Of a DNA stretch of 64,000 nt, positions 55,072 through 64,000 are shown piece after piece; positions within the stretch are counted from its first letter, which is position 1, and each line of letters opens with the position of its first letter. Position numbers and translations under genes: made by a program. The DNA is from Alkalilimnicola sp. S0819 (lineage in GTDB: Bacteria > Pseudomonadota > Gammaproteobacteria > Nitrococcales > WHIW01), in contig NZ_WHIW01000001.1 of the NCBI RefSeq assembly GCF_009295635.1, positions 161,335 to 225,334 of the forward strand, in the 5' to 3' direction. The notes under the pieces were generated by a model. The model was not told the DNA's origin and did not search any database. It worked only from the letters and a program-made list of their open reading frames with translations.

Positions 55072-58000
55072 ATGCCGGTAGGACTTCCCAACCATCGACG
55101 CTGGTCGAATCTACTGCTGGGTTTGCTGCTATTGACGGCCGCCGGCAACGCCTGGGCGGCCTGCTCAGTCTATCACGGTTTCGCCACCATCAACGAGGTG
55201 CACCGCAGCGGGAACGCTACCCGTTTCATCGAGGTGAAACTGCTCGATGGCAGCATTCCGGCGGCGGAATACGAGCAGTGGACCGTGCGCGCTTGTGGGG
55301 AAGATGGCAGACCCTGCACCACCGACATCAGTCTCGCCCAAGCCACCTCCATCAGTTATCCCTGGCTGGTCATCGAGAAATCCTTGCTGCCGAATCGGCG
55401 GGTGGTGGACCTGTCTGATCCCATGTCCGTGATTCTGCGCGACGCCGATGGTGACACCATCGATTTCCTCAGCGTCGATGGCGAGAACACTAACCGGGAT
55501 TACAGTTGTACGCCGGCCTACGACTGGCGAGCCGGCGACACCAACAGTCACACCCTGCGACGCACGCCCGATGGCACCGGCGACTGGGGCTCCGCCCCGG
55601 GCAATTCCTCCAACAACACGGAAGGCGATACCAACGACAATGAGGGTGGGGCTGACCTGCCGCTGCTGGCCCTGGACGATGTGATCGTGGCGGCGGGGGA
55701 TGCCGCCTTGTTCACCGTGACGCTCGATCAGAGCGCGGCCAACGATGTCCGGGTGGGTTACCGCACGGTGGATGGTTCCGCGGTCGCCGGCACTGACTAT
55801 ACGGCGAGTAGCGGTACCTTGGTGATTCCGGCGGGCACCACATCGGCGACGGTCAGCGTGCCCACCGACGCGGCCTCCCAGGGCGGCGACTTCCACGTGG
55901 TGCTGGAACAGCCGGACAACGCCAGCATCGGTGACCACTTCGGCCGTGGGTCGATTCTTGCGCCGGTGATTTATTTGCCCATGGACGAGCCCGGCTGGGA
56001 CGGCAGTGCCAACGAGGTGACGGACGAAAGCGGCAACGGCTACGACGGCACCGCCGGCGGTGACGCGACCACCTCCGACCTCGTACCGCGCGCCTTGGCG
56101 GGTAACCCGGGCACCTGTGGTTACGGCGTGCTGGACGGCAACGGCGACTATGTGCTCCTGGATGATGCCGGTGATGAGCTGGAGGACAGCTATACCTTCG
56201 CGAGCTGGGTGCGGCTGGATAGCGTGGCTGGCCAACAGACTGTATTCAGCGCGCCCCGTTCGGGTTTCTGGGGTATTGCCCAGGCAGGGCAGACCTTGAG
56301 TGTCGACAACGGTGATCTGCTGTATTTTCGCTATGGCGCGAACTTCGGCGGCGGTTCGGCGAGCTTCCGCGTGCCCGCGCCGCTCGTGCCGGGGCAGTGG
56401 CATCATCTTGCGGTGAGCCACGATGCGGCGGCCCGGCGCGTGCGCATGTTCGTGGACGGCGTAGAGCTCGGCACACGAAGCTATGGGCCGAGTGCGAGCC
56501 CTTCGGCGTTCGGGCCTTTGCTGTTGGCGACGGATATCGGTTGGAACTGGTGGCTCGGGTACGTTGCGCGCAACGAGATGGCGGGCGCCATGGATGAGGT
56601 ACGCCTATACCGTGCCGCCTACGACGCCTCGGTGATCGACCACCTTCGGGATCTGCGTCATCCCTGTGGCGGGGTCGGTTTGGACCAGCTCCTCATCACC
56701 CACGACGCACGCGGTGTGCACTGCCTGAACGAACCGATCACCGTGCAGGCCCGCGCGGGCGGCGCGGCGTTCACCGGCTTTCAGGGCACGGTGCAGCTGA
56801 ACACCGGTACCGGCGCTGGCGGCTGGCAGGTCGCCCCCGGATTCAACGCCGCAAACCTTGCCGACGCCGACCCCAATGATGGTCTGGCCAGCTACCAGTT
56901 CGATGGCAGTGAGCCTGACGCCACGGTAGAGCTACGCCTGGTCTATCGGGAAGGCGCCAATCCCGTGCAGATCCAGGCGAGCGCCGGAGGCATTGTCGGC
57001 ACCGCGGCAGATTTGGTTTTCACCCCCTCGGGCTATGTTTTCACCGACGCGCCCGTGGGCAACCCGGCGGCGCTGGATCAAAGCCTCGCCGCCAATACCG
57101 CCGGGACTGGCCGCACCCTGCATATCACCGCTTACGGCCAGACGCCCACCGACCCGGTCTGCGGCATCATCGAGAGTTACGATGGCGCGAAAGCCCTGGA
57201 TTTCTGGGCCGGGTACCAGCAACCGGCCCATGCCGGCGGGGCGCCACGGCGCGTGCTGGTGGATGGCCGGGGCATCGACCATTTCGAGGGCGAGGGGCAG
57301 GCCGGCGGCGCCTGGAGCGTGAGCTTCAGCCAGGGGCGCGCGCAGGTGCCCGTACGTTACAAGGACACCGGATCGGTGCGCCTCCATGCCCGCGATACGG
57401 GCACGCCGGTGGACACGGACGATGTGCTCAGCGGTGACATACGCGGTGGCAGCCAGACCTGGGTGTCGCGGCCGGCCGAACTGTTGGTGAACGCTATCCG
57501 TCGTGCCGTTGACGGTGTGGCGAACCCCGCCGCCGCCGACGCCGACGGCCCCGCCTTCATTGCCGCCGGCGAGGATTTCCTGTTGCGGGTAGAAGCCCGG
57601 GATGCCGATGGCGATCTCACCCCCAGCTTCGGCCAGGAGGGCGAGGCTGTCGATCTTGAGCACAGCCTGCTGGCCCCCGCGGGTGGCCAGAACCCGGCCC
57701 TGCAGGATGGCGGCAGTGGTCCCCTGCAGGCCTTCAGCGGCGGCCAGGCCGACAGCCACTCGCTCAGCTGGGGCGAGGTGGGGATATTACAGATGCGGGC
57801 GCTGATCGCCGATGGCGATTATCTGGGCTCCGGCTCCCTGCAAGGCGCCTGGAGCGAGCCGGTAGGGCGCTTTCATCCGGCGAGCTTTCAGGTGCAGATC
57901 GAACCGGAGAGTGGCAGCCGGGTGGATTTTGCCGCCCCGGCCGGCAGTTTCGGCTATCTGGGGCAGGGCTTCGTCTTTGACACGCCGCCCCGGGTGACAC

Positions 58001-58863
58001 TGCGGGCCTTGAACGCGGACGGCGCGCGGACTCGCAACTACGAAGCGGCTTTCTGGAAGCTGGGCGACGAACTGGCGCTGGGCGGCCCGGCCCGCTACAG
58101 CTACGCCGATAATGCGGTACTGACGAACCCCTCGGTCCCCGGCCTGGATTCGCCGGGTGCTGCCGTCGCCTTCCCCGATACCAGCGCCGTGGCGGGCGAG
58201 CTGGTGTTGAGCGGGGTGCATGCCGGTGCCGCCTTCGCCTACCAGCGGGGCAATATGCCGCTGGCGCCCTTCGACCCGGACGTCAGTCTCACTGTGGCAT
58301 TGGACGATGGTGACGCCCAGGGGCAGGCCACGCTGACGCCCATCGGTTTCAGTATCGATGCGCTGGGCGCGGGCGAGACGGGCTACAACGATCAAGTCGA
58401 TGAGCTGCTGCGCTGGGGGCGGCTGCGGGTCGCCAACAGTTACGGGCCGGAGACCCGACCTCAGCCGGTACCGCTCATTGCCGAGTACTGGTCCAGCCAG
58501 GGCGTCTTCGTGCCCAACACCCTGGATTCCAGCACACCCTACGACGGCGGGCAGCCCGGTATGCTCGCGGGCGCCACGTACCTGGGGGGTCTGAGCGCGG
58601 CGCAGCTGGGCAGCAGTGGCAGTGGCGTGCTGAGCAGCGGTGCGGCACAGTTCAGCTTGCATGACGATACCGACAGCAGCGCCGGCCCCGGCGTGCCGGG
58701 TACCGTGGTTTATCGCCTGCCGGTGCCCGATTATCTGCGCTACGACTGGGATGACGTGGACGGTGCCGGCGACGGTCCCCAAGATGACGACCCACCCGCC
58801 CGGGCCACCTTTGGGGTCTACGGCGGGCAGGAGGATCTGCTGTACTTGCGTGAAATCTACTGA
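55072..58863 (+). CDS. Large secreted MshQ-like protein with Calx-beta, LamG-like and DUF6701 regions
   Basis: 1263 residues from the ATG at 55072, giving a signal peptide cleaved after NAWA (about residue 30); an in-frame ATG at 55021 is possible. In order: an N-terminal lamin-tail-like region with paired Cys (about 32-190), a Calx-beta-like repeat (about 200-285, VGYRTVDGSAVAGTDYTASSG), a LamG/concanavalin-type domain (about 300-535), and a C-terminal DUF6701 region (about 680-1263) ending FGVYGGQEDLLYLREIY. DUF6701 occurs in MshQ-type pilus-locus proteins, but no pilus genes are adjacent. No LPXTG-like sorting signal at the C-terminus. Probably surface or extracellular, adhesion-like. Confidence 0.75.
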   Translation: MPVGLPNHRRWSNLLLGLLLLTAAGNAWAACSVYHGFATINEVHRSGNATRFIEVKLLDGSIPAAEYEQWTVRACGEDGRPCTTDISLAQATSISYPWLVIEKSLLPNRRVVDLSDPMSVILRDADGDTIDFLSVDGENTNRDYSCTPAYDWRAGDTNSHTLRRTPDGTGDWGSAPGNSSNNTEGDTNDNEGGADLPLLALDDVIVAAGDAALFTVTLDQSAANDVRVGYRTVDGSAVAGTDYTASSGTLVIPAGTTSATVSVPTDAASQGGDFHVVLEQPDNASIGDHFGRGSILAPVIYLPMDEPGWDGSANEVTDESGNGYDGTAGGDATTSDLVPRALAGNPGTCGYGVLDGNGDYVLLDDAGDELEDSYTFASWVRLDSVAGQQTVFSAPRSGFWGIAQAGQTLSVDNGDLLYFRYGANFGGGSASFRVPAPLVPGQWHHLAVSHDAAARRVRMFVDGVELGTRSYGPSASPSAFGPLLLATDIGWNWWLGYVARNEMAGAMDEVRLYRAAYDASVIDHLRDLRHPCGGVGLDQLLITHDARGVHCLNEPITVQARAGGAAFTGFQGTVQLNTGTGAGGWQVAPGFNAANLADADPNDGLASYQFDGSEPDATVELRLVYREGANPVQIQASAGGIVGTAADLVFTPSGYVFTDAPVGNPAALDQSLAANTAGTGRTLHITAYGQTPTDPVCGIIESYDGAKALDFWAGYQQPAHAGGAPRRVLVDGRGIDHFEGEGQAGGAWSVSFSQGRAQVPVRYKDTGSVRLHARDTGTPVDTDDVLSGDIRGGSQTWVSRPAELLVNAIRRAVDGVANPAAADADGPAFIAAGEDFLLRVEARDADGDLTPSFGQEGEAVDLEHSLLAPAGGQNPALQDGGSGPLQAFSGGQADSHSLSWGEVGILQMRALIADGDYLGSGSLQGAWSEPVGRFHPASFQVQIEPESGSRVDFAAPAGSFGYLGQGFVFDTPPRVTLRALNADGARTRNYEAAFWKLGDELALGGPARYSYADNAVLTNPSVPGLDSPGAAVAFPDTSAVAGELVLSGVHAGAAFAYQRGNMPLAPFDPDVSLTVALDDGDAQGQATLTPIGFSIDALGAGETGYNDQVDELLRWGRLRVANSYGPETRPQPVPLIAEYWSSQGVFVPNTLDSSTPYDGGQPGMLAGATYLGGLSAAQLGSSGSGVLSSGAAQFSLHDDTDSSAGPGVPGTVVYRLPVPDYLRYDWDDVDGAGDGPQDDDPPARATFGVYGGQEDLLYLREIY

Positions 58864-59044
58864 GCCGCAACCGCCCGCGTAGACACAGGCTTGCATCTCA
58901 AGCAGCGGACGGCATCGAGAGTCCCCCAAAGGCGGTGTTGCCCCGGAGGCTTCTGGTGCGAGGCGGCATGCATGCCCGGGTTCCCAGCTTCGGCTACACC
59001 CGGGCTACCGGGTATGGCACAGCCCGGCAATATCCCCGGCATCA

Positions 59045-59075
59045 TAAAAAACCCGGCCACTGGGCCGGGTTCTTG
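59045..59075. terminator. Bidirectional terminator between the DUF6701 gene and slyD-like gene
   Basis: AACCCGGCC-ACTG-GGCCGGGTT forms a 9-bp stem. In the minus direction it is followed by TTTTT for slyD; in the plus direction by CTTG. The rest of the 58864-59098 gap has only GC-rich minor inverted repeats and no gene. Confidence 0.85.
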
Positions 59076-59098
59076 CTGCGGGGCGCGGTGAGCGCTCC

Positions 59099-59581
59099 TT
59101 AGTGCTGGTGGCCTTCCGGGCCGTGGGGATGGCCGTGCTCCAGTTCCTCGGAGCTGGCGTCTCGCACGTCGCGCACATCCACCTTGAAGTTCAGGGTCAC
59201 GCCGGCCAGCGGATGGTTGGCGTCCACGGTCACGGTCTGCTCCTGCACGTCCTTCACGGTCACCACCTGGGCGCCGGCCGGGGTCTGGGCCTGGAACTGC
59301 ATGCCCGGCTGGACCTGGTCCACGCCCTCGAACATTTCCTTGGGCACTTCCTGCTGCAGGTTGTCGTCGCGCTCGCCGTAACCTTCGGCCGGCTCGATCG
59401 TCACCTCGACGGAATCACCCGCCTGCTTGCCTTCCAGCGCCTTCTCCAGGCCGGGGATGATGTTCCGCGCGCCGTGCAGGTAGGCCAGCGGCTCGCGACC
59501 TTCGGAGCTGTCCAGCAAGGTGCCCTGCGGGTCGGTGAGGGTGTAGTCGATCGAGACGACGGTGTCCTTTGCAATCTGCAT
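59099..59581 (-). CDS. slyD: FKBP-type peptidyl-prolyl isomerase, SlyD-like
   Basis: 160 residues from the ATG at 59581 (MQIAKDTVVSIDYTLTDPQG). FKBP domain with an inserted IF flap (about 70-125). The C-terminus is His-rich (EELEHGHPHGPEGHQH), a likely Ni/Zn-binding tail, shorter than E. coli SlyD. It combines proline isomerase, chaperone and metal-handling roles in the cytoplasm. Confidence 0.92.
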   Translation of the reverse strand: MQIAKDTVVSIDYTLTDPQGTLLDSSEGREPLAYLHGARNIIPGLEKALEGKQAGDSVEVTIEPAEGYGERDDNLQQEVPKEMFEGVDQVQPGMQFQAQTPAGAQVVTVKDVQEQTVTVDANHPLAGVTLNFKVDVRDVRDASSEELEHGHPHGPEGHQH

Positions 59582-59676
59582 GCGCAACCTTTGCTTGGTT
59601 GTGAGTGAGCGGTGCAGTTTACGCGTCTGTGCCGGTCGTTCCAAATTGCGAAGCACTCACCCATTGACGGGCGGGA

Positions 59677-59704
59677 AAGAAAGCGGCCCGCGGTAGGCGG
59701 GCCG
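59677..59704 (-). terminator. Probable terminator of pdsO
   Basis: Minus strand GCGGGCC ... GGCCCGC stem of 7 bp followed by GCTTTCTTTC. It is located after the pdsO stop. Confidence 0.6.
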
Positions 59705-59752
59705 AAGCGGGGAGAGAGCGGGCACGGCCGTGGCAGCCCCCGGGTTCGGGTA

Positions 59753-60514
59753 TCAGTGGGCATCCGCCGTGGTGGCGTAGTGGGCCTCGGCGGGGCTCAG
59801 GGTCACATCCACCCGACGATCCAGCGCCAGGCCGTCCAGGTCGCCGGTTTCGGCCTTGGCTCGGCTGGCGCCGTGGGCCCGGGTGTGAATGCGTGCCGCG
59901 GCTATGCCCGCGCCGACCAGTGCCTGCTTGACGGCCTCGGCCCGGTCACGGGAGAGCTGCAGATTGCGCGCCTCGCTGCCTCGGCGATCGGCATGGCCGG
60001 CCAGGGTAATGTCCAGCTGCGGGAAGCCCTGCAGCAGCGCTGCGAGCTCGCCGACACGCTCTCGGGCGCGGGGCTCCAATTCACCGGAACCGGTACGGAA
60101 CAGCACATCCAGGCTCAGCTCAGCGGCCACGCGCTGCTTGTCCTGCTTGCGGCTGGCGAGTCGCTCTCGGCGCTGCAACTGCTCCGCGCGGGTTTGCGCG
60201 GCCAGCAGGTCCTGCTCCAGCCGCTCGCGCTCTTCCGCGATTTGCGCCAGTTCCGCCTGATGCGCTTCCTCCTGCAGCCGGGCTTCGGCCAGGCGGTCAC
60301 CGACGAAGGCACCCGCGATCACACCGGCCACGACGCCGAAGGGGCCGCCGGCGAGCCCGCCGATGAGCGCGCCGCTGCCCGCGCCGGTGGCGGTCTCCAG
60401 CTGCAGCTCTTCGGTGTTCTCGGGCTGGAACTCCGGCGGTACATAGGCCTGGGCGCTGCTGGCCAGGGCGACGGCCAGGGTAAGGGCGGCGATGGGGGTT
60501 TTAGCGTGTTTCAT
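59753..60514 (-). CDS. pdsO: Sortase-associated OmpA-like protein PdsO
   Basis: 253 residues: a signal peptide (cleaved near AQA-Y, about 23) and a Gly-rich glycine-zipper-like segment (about 43-73, GAGSGALIGGLAGGPFGVVAG). A coiled coil follows (about 78-115) and then an OmpA domain (about 125-240, HADRRGSEARNLQLSRDRAE). This combination plus the PdsR/PdsS genes alongside matches the OmpA-like member of the proteobacterial dedicated sortase system. The OmpA domain should bind peptidoglycan, with the zipper segment inserting in a membrane. Confidence 0.85.
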   Translation of the reverse strand: MKHAKTPIAALTLAVALASSAQAYVPPEFQPENTEELQLETATGAGSGALIGGLAGGPFGVVAGVIAGAFVGDRLAEARLQEEAHQAELAQIAEERERLEQDLLAAQTRAEQLQRRERLASRKQDKQRVAAELSLDVLFRTGSGELEPRARERVGELAALLQGFPQLDITLAGHADRRGSEARNLQLSRDRAEAVKQALVGAGIAAARIHTRAHGASRAKAETGDLDGLALDRRVDVTLSPAEAHYATTADAH

Positions 60515-60627
60515 GGTCTGATCCTCGCAATCAGGTTTACCGTTGGGGCGACGGTGACCATTACAGGCGAGGAGGATGGAAGGAGCGGGGCCGAATCGGG
60601 GCGATCCGGTGATCGATTATGGCGAAA

Positions 60628-61479
60628 TCAGGGCAGGGATCGTTCACGGCCGGTCGGCGTGTGATCGACCTCCGGCTGCGGGGGGGGCGGATTCCGCCGG
60701 GGGCGGCAACGCCGGCGCAGGCTGCGCTTGATCCGATACATGTCCAGATCCGCCAGGCTCATCAGGGCTTCCAGATCGCTGTCATGATCCGGGTACACGC
60801 TCAGCCCCACGCTGACCTTCAGGGGCAGTTCCCGGCCCTCGAAGCGAAAGGGCTGCTCCACCGCGCTCACCAGCTTGCCGGCGGCCGCCCGGGCGGCGCT
60901 TTGGTTCTCCACATCGTTGATGATCACCATGAACTCGTCGCCGCCAATGCGGGCGACGGTGTCCGAATCGCGCAGGCTGGCCGTCAGCCGCCGGGCGACT
61001 TCGCGCAGCACGGCGTCACCCACCCGATGACCATGGCAGTCGTTGATGGGTTTGAAATCGTTGAGATCCAGGAACAGAACGCCGAGCCGAGTCTGATGCC
61101 GTTCCGCCAGGGTCAGGGCCTGCTCCAGGCGTTGGCGCAGTAGGGTGCGATTGGCCAGCCCGGTCAGCGGGTCGTGATGAGCGAGGTGCTGGAGTTCGGC
61201 CTGGCGGGCGCGCAGTTCCGTCACAGTGCGGTACAGTTGGTGGCTATGGCGGCGCAGCCGCAGCTCCGCCCGGCTTAGATGGACCAGCGGGGCGAGCAGG
61301 CCCAGGCCGATGAGCAATTGCACCAGCCCCAGCCGGGGCTGGCCCTCGCCGGCCATATACAGGGCCAGCACCAGCAGGGCGAAGAGGGCGACGCCGGCGA
61401 GCAGGCGCGCCAGCAGACCTTCCCGGTCGCCGACGGTCGAGGGCGGTGGAGCTGATTTCAAGTCGGGCGTGTAGACCAT
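60628..61479 (-). CDS. Membrane diguanylate cyclase (GGDEF) inside the Pds locus
   Basis: 283 residues from the ATG at 61479 with AAGGA upstream. Two membrane helices (about 25-70), a coiled linker, then GGDEF (about 110-270). The GGDEF active site is intact (RIGGDEFMVII) and the product-inhibition I-site RDSD lies five residues before it. A proline-rich basic tail ends the protein. It should make c-di-GMP with feedback control. It lies between pdsO (113 nt downstream, same strand) and divergent pdsR. Confidence 0.92.
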   Translation of the reverse strand: MVYTPDLKSAPPPSTVGDREGLLARLLAGVALFALLVLALYMAGEGQPRLGLVQLLIGLGLLAPLVHLSRAELRLRRHSHQLYRTVTELRARQAELQHLAHHDPLTGLANRTLLRQRLEQALTLAERHQTRLGVLFLDLNDFKPINDCHGHRVGDAVLREVARRLTASLRDSDTVARIGGDEFMVIINDVENQSAARAAAGKLVSAVEQPFRFEGRELPLKVSVGLSVYPDHDSDLEALMSLADLDMYRIKRSLRRRCRPRRNPPPPQPEVDHTPTGRERSLP

Positions 61480-61673
61480 GATCGTCCTTGTCCCTGGGGT
61501 CGCCGCGAGCGGGCGACTGGTCTTCTTGTTGCTGCTTGCAAGGATGCAGGCGCGGGTGGAGTGCTCCGCACGTCCATTGTGCGGTGCAACAATAGCGCAT
61601 GACCACGTTGTGATCAATATGGTAACGCCCCTGTGCCCTCTCAAGGGCCGTCGGGCCAGGAGAACCAGCTGAC

Positions 61674-62357
61674 ATGTCCAGAGTGGTGGCTATCGTCGAG
61701 GACGAACCGGCGATCCGGCAGAATTACTGTGAAGCCTTGGGGCGTTATGGCTATCAGCTCCGGGGTTACGCCTCGCGTGCCGAGGCGTTGGCCGCCTTCG
61801 AGCACGGCTTGCCGGATCTGGTGATCATCGACGTGGGCCTGGGCGAGGAGGTGGATGGCGGTTTCGAGCTTTGCCGTGAGCTGCGGGCCCGCAGCGCCGG
61901 CCTGCCCATCATCTTCCTCACGGCCCGGGACAGTGATCTGGACGCGGTCTCGGGCCTGCGCCTGGGCGCCGATGATTATCTCACCAAGGACATCAGCCTG
62001 GCGCATTTGCAGGCCCGCATCGCCACCCTGTTCCGCCGCCTGGATGCGCTCAGCGCCCCCGCCGAATCACGCTTGCAGCGCGGCGAGCTGACCCTGGAAC
62101 CCGAGCGCATGCACGTGGCTTGGCGGGAGCGGCCGGTGCCGCTGACGGTGACCGAGTTCTGGCTGGTGCACGCACTGGTGCGCCACCCGGGCCATGTAAA
62201 AAGTCGCGACCAACTGATGGACGCGGCCCAGTTGGTGGTGGATGGTCCGACGATCAATTCCCACATCAAGCGCGTGCGGCGCAAGTTCCAGGCGCTGGAT
62301 TCGGCGTTCGACCGGATCGAGACGGTGTACGGCATGGGCTACCGCTGGCGGAGTTGA
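61674..62357 (+). CDS. pdsR: Response regulator PdsR of the proteobacterial dedicated sortase system
   Basis: 227 residues, OmpR family. Receiver with acidic pair ED (about 9-10) and phosphoacceptor Asp53 in LVIIDVGLGEEVDG, whose acidic GEEVDG extension is typical of this PdsR branch. The C-terminal winged helix (about 130-227) reads VTEFWLVHALVRHPGHVKSRDQL. It is the partner of the PdsS kinase starting 4 nt downstream. About 190 nt separates it from the divergent GGDEF gene, long enough for promoters on both strands. Confidence 0.88.
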   Translation: MSRVVAIVEDEPAIRQNYCEALGRYGYQLRGYASRAEALAAFEHGLPDLVIIDVGLGEEVDGGFELCRELRARSAGLPIIFLTARDSDLDAVSGLRLGADDYLTKDISLAHLQARIATLFRRLDALSAPAESRLQRGELTLEPERMHVAWRERPVPLTVTEFWLVHALVRHPGHVKSRDQLMDAAQLVVDGPTINSHIKRVRRKFQALDSAFDRIETVYGMGYRWRS

Positions 62358-62361
62358 ACCC

Positions 62362-64000
62362 ATGCGCCTGCGCCGCCAGCTCATACTCGTTGCCACGGTC
62401 ACCCTGGCGCTGCCCTGGGCGGCCTGGCAGTACCTCACCGAACTGGAGGCCTTCCTGCGCCAGGGGGAAGAGCGAGCGCTGTTGGCCGGCGCCGGCGCCA
62501 TGGCCGGGGCCCTGGCCGCCGGGCCGCTGCTGGCCTTGCCCGCGGCCGCCCAGCGGCGGTTGTACGTGCGCCCCGGCGCCCGCCCGGTGGTGGACGGTTA
62601 CGCGGACGAGTGGCAGCCCTGGCTGGACTGGACGCAGCCGCTGGACCCATCGGCCCCCGAGCGCGCGCGCCTTGCGCTGGCGGAGGACGAGCAGGCGCTG
62701 TATCTGTTGCTGCAGGTGCGCGACCCACGGGTGGTCTATGAAGACCCGGGGCTGAACGCTCCCAAGCGCAGCGATCATCTGATCATCGAGCTTGAGGATG
62801 CCGATGGGGCGCCGCGTCGCTACCTTCTGAGCAACTCGGCGCCGGGCTGGGTGGTGGCGCGCCCCATGGGCGGGGCGGCGGCGGAGCCCTTGCGGGGCGA
62901 ATGGCAGGATGTGGCCGGCGGCTACAGTCTGGAGCTGCGCATACCCCACGGCCAGGCGGGAGACCGGCTTGGCCTGACCCTGGTGAATGTGGACGACCCC
63001 GAGAGTCGCGAGGAAGTGGATCGGCTGCGCCTACCGCCGACACCGTTGCTGCGACCAAGTCCGGTGCTGGCCGAGCGGCTGGCGGAGCTTGCCCTGGCCG
63101 GGCGGCGGGTGTGGTTGCTGGATGCCCAGGGTTGGGTACTGGCCCGGGCCGGGGAGCTGAGCGTCCCGGCCGCTTCGGCGCAAGGCTGGCCCTGGTGGCG
63201 GCATTTTGTCTATCGCTACCTGATACGCCCGCCGCTCAACCCGCCGCGTAACCGGCAGGAGCACGCCCTGCGCCTGGAGGGCGAGGAGCTGCAGGCCGCG
63301 GCCGCCGGAACGGCACTGGCGGTATGGCGTCCGGCGGAGGGGCGGCGGGCGGTGACCGGTTCCGCGGCCAGCCCGGTGCGCCAGGCGGGGGAGGCGCGTT
63401 TGATCGTGCTGCTGGAGCAAGGCTCGGAAGACCTGCTGCTGTTCACCAACCAGGCGCTCGGGCGGCTGCTGGCGCTCACCGGGCTGGTGCTGCTGCTGGT
63501 GGTGGGTGCCCTGCTCGGCTATGCCAGCCTGCTCTCCGCCCGCATTCGGCGTCTGCGCAATGCCGCGGAAGCGGCCCTGGGGCAGGATGGCCGGGTACGC
63601 CCCTTCAAGCCCTCGCGCCAGCGCGACGAGCTGGGCGATCTGTCCCGTGCCGTCGCCCGCAGCCTGGAGCGGCTGCGGGAGCACACCGATTATCTGCAAA
63701 CCCTGGCCTCCAAGCTCTCCCATGAGCTACGCACGCCCCTGGCGGTGGTAGGTTCCTCGCTGGACAACCTGCAGGCCCAGGCGCTGCCCGCGGCGGCCCA
63801 ACCCTACGTCCTCCGGGCCCGGGAGGGCACCGAGCGGCTCTCCGGCATCCTGCGCGCCATGAGCGAGGCCCAGCGCATCGAGGAGAGCCTGCGCGCCGAG
63901 TCCCCGGAGACCTTCCCGCTGGATGAGCTGCTGGCCAATTGCCTGGAAGCCTATCGGGCGGTCTCGCCGGAGCATCGGCTGCGCCTGGACATGCCCGCGG
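62362..64000 (+). CDS. pdsS: Sensor histidine kinase PdsS, N-terminal part (runs off window)
   Basis: 546 codons from the ATG at 62362 to the window edge without a stop. Membrane helix 1 (about 7-25), then an unusually large periplasmic region (about 30-360) including a carbohydrate-binding-like stretch (LYVRPGARPVVDGYADEW). Helix 2 (about 370-392) is followed by HAMP and a HisKA box with His in SKLSHELRTPLAVV (about 453). The ATP-binding domain lies beyond the window. The large sensor and pdsR adjacency match the dedicated sortase system kinase. The sortase and its LPXTG-like target should be nearby outside the window. Confidence 0.85.
   Translation, partial: MRLRRQLILVATVTLALPWAAWQYLTELEAFLRQGEERALLAGAGAMAGALAAGPLLALPAAAQRRLYVRPGARPVVDGYADEWQPWLDWTQPLDPSAPERARLALAEDEQALYLLLQVRDPRVVYEDPGLNAPKRSDHLIIELEDADGAPRRYLLSNSAPGWVVARPMGGAAAEPLRGEWQDVAGGYSLELRIPHGQAGDRLGLTLVNVDDPESREEVDRLRLPPTPLLRPSPVLAERLAELALAGRRVWLLDAQGWVLARAGELSVPAASAQGWPWWRHFVYRYLIRPPLNPPRNRQEHALRLEGEELQAAAAGTALAVWRPAEGRRAVTGSAASPVRQAGEARLIVLLEQGSEDLLLFTNQALGRLLALTGLVLLLVVGALLGYASLLSARIRRLRNAAEAALGQDGRVRPFKPSRQRDELGDLSRAVARSLERLREHTDYLQTLASKLSHELRTPLAVVGSSLDNLQAQALPAAAQPYVLRAREGTERLSGILRAMSEAQRIEESLRAESPETFPLDELLANCLEAYRAVSPEHRLRLDMPA

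Overview
The window is about 64 kb of high-GC chromosomal DNA from a Gram-negative gammaproteobacterium. The Tol-Pal operon, BamC, BepA, GcvR, a gammaproteobacterial-type PurL, YheS and GlrK/QseG/GlrR all point there. A class III (PhaC/PhaE) polyhydroxyalkanoate synthase, a BCCT osmolyte carrier and a proteobacterial dedicated sortase (Pds) locus would fit a Chromatiales/Ectothiorhodospiraceae-like, possibly salt-adapted organism. The genus cannot be named from sequence alone. No prophage, insertion sequence, CRISPR array or rRNA was seen; the only tRNA is tRNA-Lys(UUU).

Layout. 0-2.1 kb: truncated BCCT transporter, sterol-desaturase-family enzyme, tRNA-Lys. 2.2-7.5 kb (minus): ybgC-tolQ-tolR-tolA-tolB-pal-cpoB. 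7.6-11.5 kb (minus): glrK-qseG-glrR, followed by a non-coding stretch holding a strong candidate CsrB/RsmZ-like RNA: GGA-loop hairpins ending in a UUCG intrinsic terminator. It is preceded by a sigma-54-type promoter, a perfect IHF consensus and two GlrR-like boxes. 11.5-14.5 kb (minus): yebC-ruvC-ruvA-ruvB. 14.7-19.9 kb (plus): five-gene HAAT-type ABC importer. 20-25.9 kb: patatin-like lipase, cNMP/HDOD protein, FadD-type ligase, PabB. 25.9-29.7 kb: PHA genes phaR, phaB (plus) and phaE-phaC (minus), with similar TGC-rich dyads at three predicted start sites. 29.8-37 kb: BepA protease, AI-2E permease, PIN-PhoH ATPase, Bcp, GcvR, DapA, BamC. 37-44.3 kb: PurL and two tandem acyl-CoA synthetases. 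44.5-49.6 kb: DUF815 ATPase, DUF2007 protein, YheS, YhiN-type flavoprotein, TruC. 49.6-54.9 kb: membrane/stress-like set (DUF883-like, holin-family, DUF3618, YihY), beta-carbonic anhydrase, two Slp lipoproteins, a DUF3565 protein and a CBS protein. 55-58.9 kb: a 1263-residue MshQ-like (DUF6701) surface protein. 59.1-64 kb: SlyD, then PdsO, a diguanylate cyclase, PdsR and a truncated PdsS.

How they fit together. Much of the window serves the cell envelope (Tol-Pal, BamC, BepA, Slp, Pds sortase regulators) and carbon storage (PHA). The most notable proposal is that the envelope-sensing GlrK/GlrR pair may switch on a CsrA-sequestering RNA through sigma-54. In enterobacteria the sRNA tied to this two-component locus is GlmY instead. 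The insertion splits the usual ruvABC-ybgC-tol order.
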